DNA of 64,000 nucleotides from Phycisphaerae bacterium (GCA_022072085.1 JAJVII010000035.1:21105-85104); one strand, 5' to 3'. Counted from the first letter of the stretch, positions 53,101 to 62,282 are shown. A program made the numbers and translations. The notes: generated by a model not told the origin, from the letters alone.

Positions 53101-53745
53101 GCCGAGGTCCGCCCGATCCTCAACCGCCTGCTCGACCAGTGCGAGGCCGAGTCGATCCTCCAGCCGCGGGCGGTCTACGGCTTCTGGCCCTGTGGCAGCC
53201 GCGGCGACGACGTGGTCATCTACGACCCGGCCGACGCAGCCCGCGAGATCGCCTGCTTCACCTTCCCGCGTCAGGAAGGCAGGGAGCGGCTGTGCCTGAG
53301 CGACTTCTTCCTGCCGGCCGGCGGCCCGCGGCGCGACGTGATCGGCCTCCAGATCGTCACCGTCGGCGCCGACGTCAGCCGCATCGAACGCGAGTGGTTC
53401 GCCGCCGACCGCTACCGGGACTACTTCTTCCTGCACGGGCTGGGGGTCGAGGCGGCCGAGGGGCTGGCCGAGTTCGTCCACAAGCAGGTGCGGGCCGACC
53501 TGGGCATCGGCGGGGACGACGCCCGCGACATCCGCCGCCTGTTCCAGCAGGGCTACCGCGGCAGCCGATACAGCTTCGGCTACCCGGCCTGCCCGCACCT
53601 GGAGGACCAGGCCAAGCTCTGGCCGCTGCTGGAGCCCGGCCGAATCGGCGTCGAGTTGACCGAGGAGTTCCAACTCGAGCCCGAGCAGTCCACCAGCGCC
53701 GTGATCGTCCACCACCCCGACGCGAAGTATTTCAACGTGCGGTGA
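50140..53745 (+). CDS. metH: Cobalamin-dependent methionine synthase
   Basis: 1201 residues from the ATG at 50140. Order of domains: homocysteine methyltransferase with Zn ligands C226 (GLNCATGP) and C292/C293 (VGGCCGTTTEH); pterin-binding domain starting VGERANANGSRKFREML; B12 cap; cobalamin domain with D728-x-H730-x-x-G733 in KGDVHDIGKN (H730 is the lower ligand); then the reactivation domain with RGSRYSFGYPACPHLEDQ. A charged, low-complexity insert of about 105 residues (841-947) separates the last two domains and is longer than usual. Transfers methyl from methyltetrahydrofolate to homocysteine. No cobalamin riboswitch was seen. Confidence 0.96.
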   Translation: MADFLQILSQRVLVFDGAMGTQIQAHEGELDVERDFAGLEGCNEILCVTRPDLIEHIHEHYLLAGADAVETNSFGSGLIVLAEYGIADRIGELNRLAAQIARRAADAVSTPDRPRFVVGAMGPGTKLPSLGHTDWDALERSYRLQTLGLIEGGADVLLLETCQDILQAKAAIAGVTDAMRDAKRELPLMVQVTMEATGTMLVGTDIAAALAALDPYEQVRVIGLNCATGPAEMSEHVAHLGRHSRRPISVLPNAGLPQMVGGKAHYPLSPADFARWQMRFVEEDGVAIVGGCCGTTTEHIAALVKALGDRPPKPRQATFAPQVASLFSAVDLGQQPAPLLVGERANANGSRKFREMLQAEDLDGMVAMARDQAKEGAHVIDVCAAYVGRDEARDMGRLIDRLSRECPIPLMIDSTEAPVIEQALKRIGGRAIINSINLEDGEKRMAAVCPMARRYGAAVVALTIDEEGMAKTADRKVAIARRIHDLAVNRFGLRPQDLLFDPLTFTLGSGDEEWRAAGVQTLDAIARIKAELPGVYTLLGLSNISFGLNPEARHVLNSVFMHEAVERGLDAAIVHAARIMPLSRIDPQARELARRLVYDERREGSDPLTELMALFADAGKSRQKAEAPKPKNVEESLRQRIIDGDRQGLDADLNRAMEKYPPLEIINTFLLEGMKVVGDLFGAGEMQLPFVLQSAETMKAAVRHLEPHMEKIEGAGKGRIVLATVKGDVHDIGKNLVDIILTNNGYEVVNLGIKQPIGAILESAREKKADAIGLSGLLVKSTLVMRENLEEMNRQSVAIPTLLGGAALTRAYVEEDLRSLYRGRVFYGKDAFAGLRIMDALMAEKRGQADRGAAEKASAASAGRKTKERPEALEKRRLEQARALVAMGREEEIDALGDEGEKASREEQGTPAESGGKGRGPAAAVAARSAVAPLADPPTPPFWGPRVVERIPLRSIVPYINPVMLFQVQWQFRKAGRPQAEFDRYLDAEVRPILNRLLDQCEAESILQPRAVYGFWPCGSRGDDVVIYDPADAAREIACFTFPRQEGRERLCLSDFFLPAGGPRRDVIGLQIVTVGADVSRIEREWFAADRYRDYFFLHGLGVEAAEGLAEFVHKQVRADLGIGGDDARDIRRLFQQGYRGSRYSFGYPACPHLEDQAKLWPLLEPGRIGVELTEEFQLEPEQSTSAVIVHHPDAKYFNVR

Positions 53746-53782
53746 GCCGGGCCCTGCCGGCTGGGCGGATCGGGGAGGGGAG

Positions 53783-53893
53783 GAACACGGATTTCACGGA
53801 CAGGACACGGATTTCACGGAAGAGGGCAGGGGTCAGGGGTCGGGGGGCAGGGGTCAGTCAGACCGATCCCCGCCCCCCGACCCCCGATCCCCG
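53783..53893. repeat. Composite tandem-word element with G-rich heptamer hairpin (element C)
   Basis: 53783-53820 holds two copies of the 18-mer GGACACGGATTTCACGGA (one base differs in the first), the word type of element B. Next, four tandem heptamers CRGGGGK (53827-53854) face four tandem heptamers of the form NHCCCCG (53866-53893) across an 11-base loop. The arms match at 26 of 32 positions and every mismatch is a G/A transition. It starts 37 bp after the metH stop. Confidence 0.75.
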
Positions 53894-54000
53894 CTCTCAG
53901 CCGCCGGCAACGCGGATTGACAGTACCCTGACATCGTGGGAAGATGGATAAGGACAGGGATCCGTGCCCCGCGCCGCGGCGGGAGAAAGCCGGAGGAGCC

Positions 54001-55065
54001 ATGACGAAGCGCAAGGCGTTTACACTGGTCGAGATGCTCGTGGTCGTGGGCATCCTGACGCTGCTGGCGTCGATCCTGTTCCCGGCGTTCGCGGCCGTGC
54101 GCGTGGCGGCCAAGCGGACCAAGTGCCTGAGCAACATGCGGCAACTGGCGATCGGCATCCGCGACTACTGCCAGCAGAACGACGGTTTCTTCCCCAGCAC
54201 GTCTTCCGGCTACCAGCCGTGGAACGCCATCGACCCCAACGCCCGTCTCTCCGACGGCTCGCTGAAGTACAAGCTCAACGGCGTCCTGTTCAGCAAGGGG
54301 CTGGACGTGCTCCAGTGCCCGGCCGATCTGGGCGACGACGTCAACGACGGGATCAGCAAGTTCAAGGAGACCGGCGAGAGCTACTGGTTCGTGGACAGCA
54401 CGTCGCTTCAGGGGCTGGGCATCTGCGCGGTGATGAGCGACTACGGCACGTGGTTCGAGGAGGACGTCGGTCCCAACCCCGGGCCGACCTGGGACTGGTT
54501 CCTGAGCAAGATGTACGGCGCGTCGAACGTCGACCTGCTGGCCGAGTATCACTCCGTGCGCGGCAAGGTCACCAGCGACTACGCCAACAAGAGCGAGTTC
54601 TACGTCCCGGACCTGGCCACGAAGTACAGCGAGCACCTCAAGTGGAAGCTCCGCAGCCACACCACCAACCCGGGCATTCCGACCTGGACGATCCCCGGCA
54701 GCTACTACTATTACGACAACAACACCTACATTGGTCTTCAGGCCAACGAGGCCCTGGACGTCGCCAACGGGCACGTGCACGTCTTTGACGACACCAGCGG
54801 CCTGTGGCCGCACCCGGTCAAGACGATCGACTACTGGAAGTACCAGAGCAAGAAGGTCTGCGCCGTCGACCGCGACGGGCTGCTGCTGAGCAGCGGGGCG
54901 ATCAACAGCAACACCGGCTTCTGGCACGGCTATCCCCGCATGACCGACCCCAACAATTCGGCCAAGGAATGGGTGCGGATCCACGCGGCGTTCCTCGACG
55001 GGCACGCCGAAGGCATCCTGCTGGGCAAGTACAGCGACGTGCACAACGAGCACGAGTACTATTGA
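54001..55065 (+). CDS. Prepilin-type secreted protein with H..DG signature
   Basis: 354 residues from the ATG at 54001, directly after GGAGGAG. The N-terminus has the pilin-like signal AFTLVEMLVVVGILTLLASI with Ala before the Phe. The C-terminal VRIHAAFLDGHAEGILLG carries the H/DG signature of the planctomycete pseudopilin-like group. The middle is beta-rich with date/report-like low conservation. Probably assembled or exported by pilus-like machinery. It stands between element C and element D as a single gene. Confidence 0.83.
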   Translation: MTKRKAFTLVEMLVVVGILTLLASILFPAFAAVRVAAKRTKCLSNMRQLAIGIRDYCQQNDGFFPSTSSGYQPWNAIDPNARLSDGSLKYKLNGVLFSKGLDVLQCPADLGDDVNDGISKFKETGESYWFVDSTSLQGLGICAVMSDYGTWFEEDVGPNPGPTWDWFLSKMYGASNVDLLAEYHSVRGKVTSDYANKSEFYVPDLATKYSEHLKWKLRSHTTNPGIPTWTIPGSYYYYDNNTYIGLQANEALDVANGHVHVFDDTSGLWPHPVKTIDYWKYQSKKVCAVDRDGLLLSSGAINSNTGFWHGYPRMTDPNNSAKEWVRIHAAFLDGHAEGILLGKYSDVHNEHEYY

Positions 55066-55107
55066 CCGCCGCGGGATGCGATTTGAGACGTGTAAGAGAA
55101 GACGTCA

Positions 55108-55341
55108 TTCACCACCGAGGACACCGAGAGCACAGAGAAGAAGGGGAGAACCGCGAATTCACGCGAATGGACACGAATGGGAAGAAGGGGGAGAGGTCCG
55201 ATGTTCCATTCGCGTCCATTCGCGGTTCGTTTTCGTCCCCTGTTTCCTCCAGCCCGAGTCTGCGCAATCGGCGTAATCTGCGGATGGATTTCTCTCTTCT
55301 CTTCTTCTTCTTCTTGTCTTCTCTGTGCCCTCTGTGGTGAA
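55108..55341. repeat. Nested compound tandem-word element (element D)
   Basis: Outer arms 55108-55143 (9-mer words like CACCGAGNA) and 55309-55341 (like TTCTCTGTG) are inverted. Inner arms 55149-55183 and 55203-55226 use a different 10-mer, CCATTCGYGT and its complement; the right inner arm has one word fewer. A third array (AATCKGCGK type, 55265-55284) resembles element B. A CT-rich TTCTTC run lies next to the right outer arm. It fills the gap 43 bp after the pilin-like gene. Confidence 0.75.
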
Positions 55342-55401
55342 GTTCTCTCTTGCAGGATTCAGTAATCGGGCGCTATGCGCTTACGGAATGCGCAATGGCG
55401 T

Positions 55402-55800
55402 CTACGCGCCTTCGACGTCGATCCTGCGGGTCCGCGCCTGCGGGGCCTTGGGCATCTGGACCGTCAGCACGCCCTCCTTCAGCGACGCGGTCGTCGCCTC
55501 GCGGTCAACTTCGTCCGACAGCGCGAACGCCCGGAAGAAGCTGCCGCCCAGGGCCATGCCCTCGTAGACCGGACGGTAGCCCTCCAGCGCCGGCGCGTCG
55601 GCCTTGCCGCTGATCGTCAGCACGCCTTTCTCAACCTCGACGGCCAGACCGTCGGCCGACACGCCAGGCAGCTCGGCCACCAGCGTCAGGCCCGACTCGG
55701 TCTCGTAGATGTCCACGTAGGGCGCGCGGGACGGACCGCCCTCGGTCCGCTCGGTCTTGCCTCGCGTTACGCGAACGTCGTTGGATTCGTTCTTGGCCAT
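55402..55800 (-). CDS. Hsp20/alpha-crystallin small heat-shock protein
   Basis: 132 residues. The alpha-crystallin domain covers about 28-125: VDIYETESGLTLVAELPGVS, the G-V-L strand KGVLTISGKAD and the closing LKEGVLTVQMPKAPQA. AGGAG lies about 8 bp before the ATG. An ATP-independent holdase that binds unfolding proteins. It lies downstream of a paralogue on the same strand, with 90 bp of heptamer repeats between them. Confidence 0.92.
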   Translation of the reverse strand: MAKNESNDVRVTRGKTERTEGGPSRAPYVDIYETESGLTLVAELPGVSADGLAVEVEKGVLTISGKADAPALEGYRPVYEGMALGGSFFRAFALSDEVDREATTASLKEGVLTVQMPKAPQARTRRIDVEGA

Positions 55801-55830
55801 GTCGTTTTCTCCTGACAGGACGCAGAATTC

Positions 55831-55888
55831 AGCACTCAGGACTCAGCACTCAGCACTCAGCACTTCCATGACTCAGCACTCAGCACTT
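55831..55888. repeat. Single-arm heptamer array (element E)
   Basis: Five tandem heptamers of consensus AGSACTY run without break from 55831 to 55865; after nine bases two more follow (55875-55888). No inverted arm is present in the gap. It begins two bases after the stop codon (minus strand) of the upstream hsp20 gene. Confidence 0.75.
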
Positions 55889-55890
55889 CT

Positions 55891-56328
55891 TCAACTGCTC
55901 TGCACGTCGATCTTCCGCGGACGCGACGCCTCGCTCTTGGGAAGTTCGATCCGCAGGATGCCGTGTGCCAGTTGCGCCTTGATCTTCTCGGCGTTCACCG
56001 AGTCCGGCAGCACGACCGTGCGGCTGAAGTCTCCGCTGCCGCGCTCGCGGCGGTGGTAGCTCTCCCGGGCCGCCTCCGGCGCCGGTTTGGAGCCCTTGAT
56101 GACCAGCGTGTCGTCGGTGATCGAAAGGTCCAGCGCGCTCAGCGGCACGCCGGGCACCTCGGCCAGCACGATCATGCGATCCTCGCCGTCGTAGATGCTC
56201 ACCGGCGGATAGCTGCCGCCCCCGACGAGCTGGCTCTCGCCGCCGCCTCGTCCCAGCAGTCGTCCCAGTTCCCGTTGCATCTCTTTCAGCGGCGCCCAGG
56301 GGTCGCCGCCCCAGTCGAACAGTGGCAT
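55891..56328 (-). CDS. Hsp20/alpha-crystallin small heat-shock protein (upstream paralogue)
   Basis: 145 residues. The alpha-crystallin domain spans about 40-140, with VSIYDGEDRMIVLAEVPGVP, a DTLVIKGSKPAP strand and the typical GSGDFSRTVVLPDSVNAEKI and HGILRIELPKSE ends. AAGGAG lies about 8 bp before the ATG. It reads in the same direction as the downstream hsp20 and probably forms a hetero-oligomer or operon with it. No CIRCE-type inverted repeat was noticed upstream. Confidence 0.92.
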   Translation of the reverse strand: MPLFDWGGDPWAPLKEMQRELGRLLGRGGGESQLVGGGSYPPVSIYDGEDRMIVLAEVPGVPLSALDLSITDDTLVIKGSKPAPEAARESYHRRERGSGDFSRTVVLPDSVNAEKIKAQLAHGILRIELPKSEASRPRKIDVQSS

Positions 56329-56510
56329 CGCTCGCTCCTTTCCGTGGCGTCGGGTTCGGTCGGTTTGCTGACGCCTGACGGTACTCCATGCAAACGGCGT
56401 GCCAGTCGGGCAGTACGGCCTAAAGCATTAAGGGTTAACGGGTTGTGGATTTCACGTGACGGGCGTCGGCCTGCCAGAGTGGCAGTCGCCCGGCCTGCGT
56501 CGGCCTGTCG

Positions 56511-57335
56511 TTACGCCCGGACCGAGCTGAACAGCTTGGCCGTCGTGCGGCTGAGGCGGCGGACCAGCACGCGGGCGATCATTTCGAGGAACTTGACGGC
56601 CGTCGCCGGGTGCCGCCGCTTCATCGCGTCGTAGCCCAGGGCGTGAATCAGCATCAGGTCGGCCGGCACCAGCGCCTCGATCGTCGCCTGGTGCGGGCCC
56701 GGCTGGATCAGGCTCATCTCGCTGAAAATCTCGCCCGGCCCCAGCACCGCCAGCACGTGCAGCGGGTCGGTCGCGTCGTCGCCCTTGTAGACCTTCACCG
56801 TGCCGCGGCGGATCACGTAGACGCCGGCCAGTTCCGGCTCCTCGTCGCCCTCGCGATAGAGCCGCTGATGGCGGGCCAGCCGCATGGGCGTCACCGACTG
56901 GGCCAGTTCGATCAGCTCGCCCGGCCCGAAGGCCTCGAACGGGTCGAACTGCCCCATCGCCCGGGAAATTTGCCCGATCTGTGCCGCGATGAAGTCGGCC
57001 AGTACGGCCCGCACCCCGTCGGTCATTCCGATCAGGCCCCCGGCGCAGAGCCGCCGCCCGTCCTCGATCTGCGAGACCGATTCGAGCACCGCGGACAATT
57101 CGAGATCGACCCCTATCCGCCCGCGCTCGACAGGCGGAAGGTGAAGCTGGAGCATTGCCTGGGCCCCGGTCTCCAGCGGCAGGCGGGTCAGGAAGCAGAC
57201 GGCGTCTTCGCTCAGGCGCAGGCCGGCGACCGGGTCGAAGATGCTCTCGCCCTCGGCCCAGACGCGCAGTTCAAACCCGCCGCTGATGTGCAGCGTCGGC
57301 GCGGCGGCGTCGGATGTGTCGCGGCAGTCACTCAC
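56511..57335 (-). CDS. PilZ-like plus cyclic-nucleotide-binding domain protein
   Basis: 274 residues from the GTG at 57335, chosen for GAGGAG about 10 bp upstream; the frame back to 57419 has an improbable leader. Residues about 20-125 resemble a PilZ barrel (DAVCFLTRLPLETGAQAMLQ) but the RxxxR c-di-GMP motif is not visible. A cNMP-binding barrel follows: LYREGDEEPELAGVYVIRRG and ALVLGPGEIF-type sequence LAVLGPGEIFSEMSLIQPG. No DNA-binding domain follows, so it is not a CRP-type factor. It may sense nucleotides and act through a partner; stands alone. Confidence 0.75.
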   Translation of the reverse strand: MSDCRDTSDAAAPTLHISGGFELRVWAEGESIFDPVAGLRLSEDAVCFLTRLPLETGAQAMLQLHLPPVERGRIGVDLELSAVLESVSQIEDGRRLCAGGLIGMTDGVRAVLADFIAAQIGQISRAMGQFDPFEAFGPGELIELAQSVTPMRLARHQRLYREGDEEPELAGVYVIRRGTVKVYKGDDATDPLHVLAVLGPGEIFSEMSLIQPGPHQATIEALVPADLMLIHALGYDAMKRRHPATAVKFLEMIARVLVRRLSRTTAKLFSSVRA

Positions 57336-57596
57336 GAGACACAGGCTCCTCGGCGACTTCGGATGGCATCGGCCTGCGCCGCGGGCTGGTTGAGCAGATT
57401 CCGCCGGATTGTCCGCCACGCCCGATCTGCGATCCGGGGCCTGGTCGCCGCCGGAAGAGCCCAGTTTTGCCGTAACCAGCGAAGGGGATAGTGGTTATTC
57501 ACCCGTGAGGCGGTCTGGTCGAGGCATCGCGTTGCCGGGGTGGGCAGCGCGACCGGCCCTTCTTTGTTTGAAGACCCACAGTCACGAGGAGCGAAC

Positions 57597-58634
<1,038 letters not shown>

Positions 58635-58636
58635 CA

Positions 58637-58729
58637 GGAATGCGGACTGCGGAATTCGGAGTGCAGAATTCAAGAACGCGTCACGCCTCCGTCTTCATTC
58701 CGCATTCCCCAATCCGAGTTCCGCATTCG
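58637..58729. repeat. 5+5 heptamer inverted element (element F)
   Basis: Five tandem heptamers of consensus GGANTKC (58637-58671), a 23-bp loop, then five tandem heptamers of the form KCATTCC (58695-58729). The arms match inverted at about 24 of 35. It starts two bases after the moxR stop codon. Confidence 0.8.
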
Positions 58730-58765
58730 GCTTTCTCTTGGCACTGAGGAGCATTGAGCGTTTCG

Positions 58766-59677
58766 ATGGACCCCCGTCCGGCATATCTCGACCTCCTCGA
58801 CCCGATGGCGCTGGCCAAGCTGGGGCGGCTGGAGTTGATCGCCCGCCAGGTGGTCGAGGGGTTCGTCAGCGGGCGGCACAAGTCGCCCTACAAAGGGTTC
58901 TCCGTCGAGTTTGCCGAGCACCGCGAGTATTCGCCCGGCGACGACATCCGCGACATCGACTGGCGGGTCTACGGCAAGTCCGACCGCTACTACATCAAGC
59001 AGTACGAGGAGGAGACCAACCTCCGCGCCAACATTCTGCTGGACGCCTCCGGCTCGATGGCCTACGCCGGCAAGACCGTCAGCAAGTTTCGCTACGCCCA
59101 GATGCTCGCGGCCAGCCTGGCCCACCTGATGCTGCGGCAGTCCGACGCCGTCGGCCTGGTCACCTACGACTCGACCGTCCGCCGCTACATCCCGCCGCGC
59201 AGCCGGGCCAGCCACCTGCGGGCGATGCTCGAGGAGATGAGCGACACCCAGCCGGGCGGCGAGACCAGCCTGGGCGGCATCTTCCACGACGTGGCCGAGC
59301 GGATTTTCCGCCGCGGGCTGGTCGTCGTCATCAGCGACCTGTTCGACGACGTGGACCGGCTGCTCGGCGGGCTGCACCATTTCCGCTACAAGCGACACGA
59401 GGTGCTGCTCATCCACGTGATGGCGCCCGAGGAGTTGACGTTCCCGTTCACGAGCTGGACGCAGTTCCGCAACCTGGAGCGGGCCGACCATCGCCTCCAG
59501 CTCGACCCGCGTAGCGTGCGCGACCAGTATCTCCAGGCCGTCGCCTCGTTCGTCGGCCAGCTCCGCCGCGAGACCGGCCGCATGGAGATCGACTACATCC
59601 AGGTGGACACCGCGACGCCGTTCGACGTGGCCCTGAGCGGCTACCTCGGCCGCCGCATGGCGAGGAAGAAGAAGTGA
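58766..59677 (+). CDS. DUF58 domain protein (VWA-like)
   Basis: 303 residues from the ATG at 58766; a TTG at 58754 is also possible but sits too close to GAGGAG. FAEHREYSPGDDIRDIDWRV is the DUF58 signature, followed by a VWA-like domain with the MIDAS start LLDASGSMAYAGK (D-x-S-G-S). DUF58 proteins are partners of MoxR. Cytoplasmic or peripheral; precise complex unknown. It starts 131 bp after moxR across element F. Confidence 0.9.
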   Translation: MDPRPAYLDLLDPMALAKLGRLELIARQVVEGFVSGRHKSPYKGFSVEFAEHREYSPGDDIRDIDWRVYGKSDRYYIKQYEEETNLRANILLDASGSMAYAGKTVSKFRYAQMLAASLAHLMLRQSDAVGLVTYDSTVRRYIPPRSRASHLRAMLEEMSDTQPGGETSLGGIFHDVAERIFRRGLVVVISDLFDDVDRLLGGLHHFRYKRHEVLLIHVMAPEELTFPFTSWTQFRNLERADHRLQLDPRSVRDQYLQAVASFVGQLRRETGRMEIDYIQVDTATPFDVALSGYLGRRMARKKK

Positions 59678-59681
59678 GGAG

Positions 59682-59785
59682 GATTTTAGATTGCTGATTT
59701 TGGATTTGAGATTCCCGGACCGGCGCGATAGTCGCTGCGGCTCCGGCTCTTCAATCCAAAATCAAAAATCGAAAATCTGAAATCG
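59682..59785. repeat. 5+5 heptamer inverted element (element G)
   Basis: Five tandem heptamers of consensus GATTTKN (59682-59716), a loop, then five of the form NAAATCN (59751-59785), AT-rich against a GC-rich background. In the best register the arms match inverted at 25 of 35. It begins four bases after the DUF58 stop codon. The loop contains a small GC hairpin. Confidence 0.8.
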
Positions 59786-59840
59786 AAGGTACCGGTCCCC
59801 TGTTGCGTTGCATCAGCAGAAAGGCTCTGGCCCTGGCCGC

Positions 59841-62261
59841 ATGACGTTCCTGGCTTACGGCATCCTGTTCGGGCTGGCCCTGGCGGCCATCCCCGTCATC
59901 ATTCACCTGCTCAACCGCCGCAAGGCCCGGGTGATCGACTGGGGGGCCATGCGCTTCCTCGAGTTCTCCCTGGCCACCCGCGGCCGCCGCATCCTCATCG
60001 AGGAAATCCTGCTGCTGGCCGTCCGCACGCTGCTCATCGTCGCCCTCGTGCTGGCGGCGGCGCGGCCGCTGCTGGTCAACCGCTACTTCGCCCGCGGCGG
60101 GCAGGCCAACCAGGACGTGGTCATCCTGCTGGACGGCTCGATGTCGATGGGCGCCGCCCCGGTCGTCGGACAGGACACCTACTTCGAGGCCGGCCGATCG
60201 GCTGCCCGCCGGGCCATCGAGCGGCTCCGCCCCGGCGACGCGGTCGCCGTCGTGCTGGCCGCCGCCGCGCCGCACCCGCTGACCCAGCAGCTCACCTACG
60301 ACCGCAAGGCCGCCAACGACGCCCTCGACCGCGCCTTGCTCACCGACGGCACGCTGGACGTTCCGGCCGCCCTCGAGCAGGCCGCCAAGATCCTCGCCCA
60401 GGGCCGCAACCCCAACAAGCGGATCGTCCTGATCAGCGACGGGCGGTCGCACGGCTGGCGGGTCAACTCCGAAGAGGCATGGCAGAGCGTCGCCCGCGAA
60501 TTCGCCGACGCCAAGAGCCCGCCGCTGCTGACGGTCCTGCGGCTGGCCGCCCACGAAGGCGCCTCCGAGTCGGCTGCCGAGAGTCGCGTCGCGAATCTTG
60601 CCGTCGAGCAGGTCCGGCTGACGCGGCCGGTCGTCGGCACGCACATGCCGATCAAGCTGGAAGTCGTCGTCCGCAACACCGGCGACAACGAGTGCGTGCC
60701 GGAAGTCCTCCTGGCCCTGCGGCCGGCGCTGTCACGGACGCCCGCGGTTTCGGAGGCCGGCTCGCCTCCGCCGGCGCCGGGCAAACCGGGCGCGGACATC
60801 ATCGCCACCGCGGCCCTGCCGGTCATCCAGGCCCACCAGCAGGCGACCGTGCAGATCGAGACGCAGTTCTCCGAGCCCGGCCCGCACCTGCTCCGCGTCG
60901 AGCTGACCAACTACTCCGACCGGCTGGACGCCGACAACCGCCTCGATTTCGCCGTCGGCGTGCTCGACTCGCTGCCCGTGCTGCTGGTCGACGGCGACCC
61001 AGGCGACAAGCCCGAGAACGACGAGCTGTTCAACCTCAAGGCCGCCTTCCAGCCACAGTCCGAGCCCGGCGAACGGCAGATGGAGTTCCTCGTCCGCCCC
61101 ACCGTCATCGGACCGGCCATCCTGGGCAACACGACCCTGGGCGACTACCAGGCGATCGTGCTGGCCAACGTGGATCGGCTCGCCGACGGCGACGTCGCCA
61201 GGCTCAAGGAGTTCGTCGCCAACGGCGGCGGGCTGCTGGTCGCGCCCGGCGACAAGGCCGACCTGAAGTTCTACAACGACGTGCTCTACGCCGACGGCCA
61301 GGGGCTGCTGCCTTCGGCGCTGGCTCCGGCCGAGGCGATCCGCCAGCCCGCGCCGGCCGCCGCCGGGTCGCCTGACCCGGCCGCTCCCAAGGAGGCCGTC
61401 ACGCTGATGCCCCCGCCGACCGGCCACCCGGCCCTGATCGAGTGCGCCGCGGCCACCTGGTGGCAGAACGTCCGGGAGAACCGCCACTATCCGCTGACCG
61501 CGCCGGCCGACAAGCCGGCCGACGGGCGCGAGACCTCCGTCGTCCTCCAACTCAGCGACGGCCGCCCGTTTGCGCTGGACCGCGGCTTCGAGCAGGGCAG
61601 GGTGGTCCTGATGGGCGGCCCGCTGGACACCGCCTGGAGCCCGGCCCCGTCGCGCGTCGTCTACGTGCTGCTGGTCAACGAACTGATGCACTACCTGTCG
61701 GCCGCCCGCCGCGCGGAGCTGAACGTCCAGCCCGGCCAGACGATGGCGATCCCCCTGCCGCAGCGGGCCGATTCGGCGACAGCGGCGACGATCGCCACGC
61801 CCGGCGGCGAGCATTTCGACCTGACGCGCGTCCGCGAGGGCGACCGCTGGGTCTACCGCTTCGACCGCACGCTGGACCCGGGCGTCTACACGGTCCGCTA
61901 CTCCGGCCTGACCGACGTGGCCGACCCGACCGAGAAACTGTGCGAGCCGGCGGTGGTCCACTACACCGTCGTCCGCGACGCCGGCGAGAGCACGATGGAC
62001 CTGCTGGACGGCACGGCCCGCGACGAAATCGGCAAGATGCTCGGCGGGGCGCAGTTCCCGGCCGAGACTGGCGAGATGCTCGACACGATGAGCGACTACA
62101 ACCCCGGCCGCGAGTTGTGGCGATGGCTGGTGGCGGCGGCGATGGCGCTGCTGCTGCTGGAGATCCTGCTCAGCGGCCACATCACCCGCAGCCGGCACGG
62201 CGAGCTGACCGGCGGCGTAAGCTTCGGCGAGGGCGTGAAACACACGCACGTGGTGAGGTGA
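59841..62261 (+). CDS. BatA-type membrane protein with VWA domain
   Basis: 806 residues from the ATG at 59841. Two N-terminal membrane segments (FLAYGILFGLALAAIPVIIH, LLAVRTLLIVALVLAAARPL) bracket the BatA motif LNRRKARVIDWGAMRFLEFS. A VWA domain with MIDAS VVILLDGSMSMG follows. Around 430-500 is a glutaminase-fold-like region (YQAIVLANVDRLADGDVARL). A last membrane helix (LVAAAMALLLLEILLSG) ends it. Probably a periplasm-facing subunit of the MoxR/VWA complex. A longer frame from 59808 is possible but lacks a good start. Confidence 0.87.
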   Translation: MTFLAYGILFGLALAAIPVIIHLLNRRKARVIDWGAMRFLEFSLATRGRRILIEEILLLAVRTLLIVALVLAAARPLLVNRYFARGGQANQDVVILLDGSMSMGAAPVVGQDTYFEAGRSAARRAIERLRPGDAVAVVLAAAAPHPLTQQLTYDRKAANDALDRALLTDGTLDVPAALEQAAKILAQGRNPNKRIVLISDGRSHGWRVNSEEAWQSVAREFADAKSPPLLTVLRLAAHEGASESAAESRVANLAVEQVRLTRPVVGTHMPIKLEVVVRNTGDNECVPEVLLALRPALSRTPAVSEAGSPPPAPGKPGADIIATAALPVIQAHQQATVQIETQFSEPGPHLLRVELTNYSDRLDADNRLDFAVGVLDSLPVLLVDGDPGDKPENDELFNLKAAFQPQSEPGERQMEFLVRPTVIGPAILGNTTLGDYQAIVLANVDRLADGDVARLKEFVANGGGLLVAPGDKADLKFYNDVLYADGQGLLPSALAPAEAIRQPAPAAAGSPDPAAPKEAVTLMPPPTGHPALIECAAATWWQNVRENRHYPLTAPADKPADGRETSVVLQLSDGRPFALDRGFEQGRVVLMGGPLDTAWSPAPSRVVYVLLVNELMHYLSAARRAELNVQPGQTMAIPLPQRADSATAATIATPGGEHFDLTRVREGDRWVYRFDRTLDPGVYTVRYSGLTDVADPTEKLCEPAVVHYTVVRDAGESTMDLLDGTARDEIGKMLGGAQFPAETGEMLDTMSDYNPGRELWRWLVAAAMALLLLEILLSGHITRSRHGELTGGVSFGEGVKHTHVVR

Positions 62262-62282
62262 GGCCCGCCGGGGCGGCGGGCG

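Noticed and set aside
58637..59785. Elements F and G as intrinsic terminators
   Set aside because: Arms pair imperfectly (about 24-25 of 35), no T-run follows, and the genes on both sides appear to be one operon.
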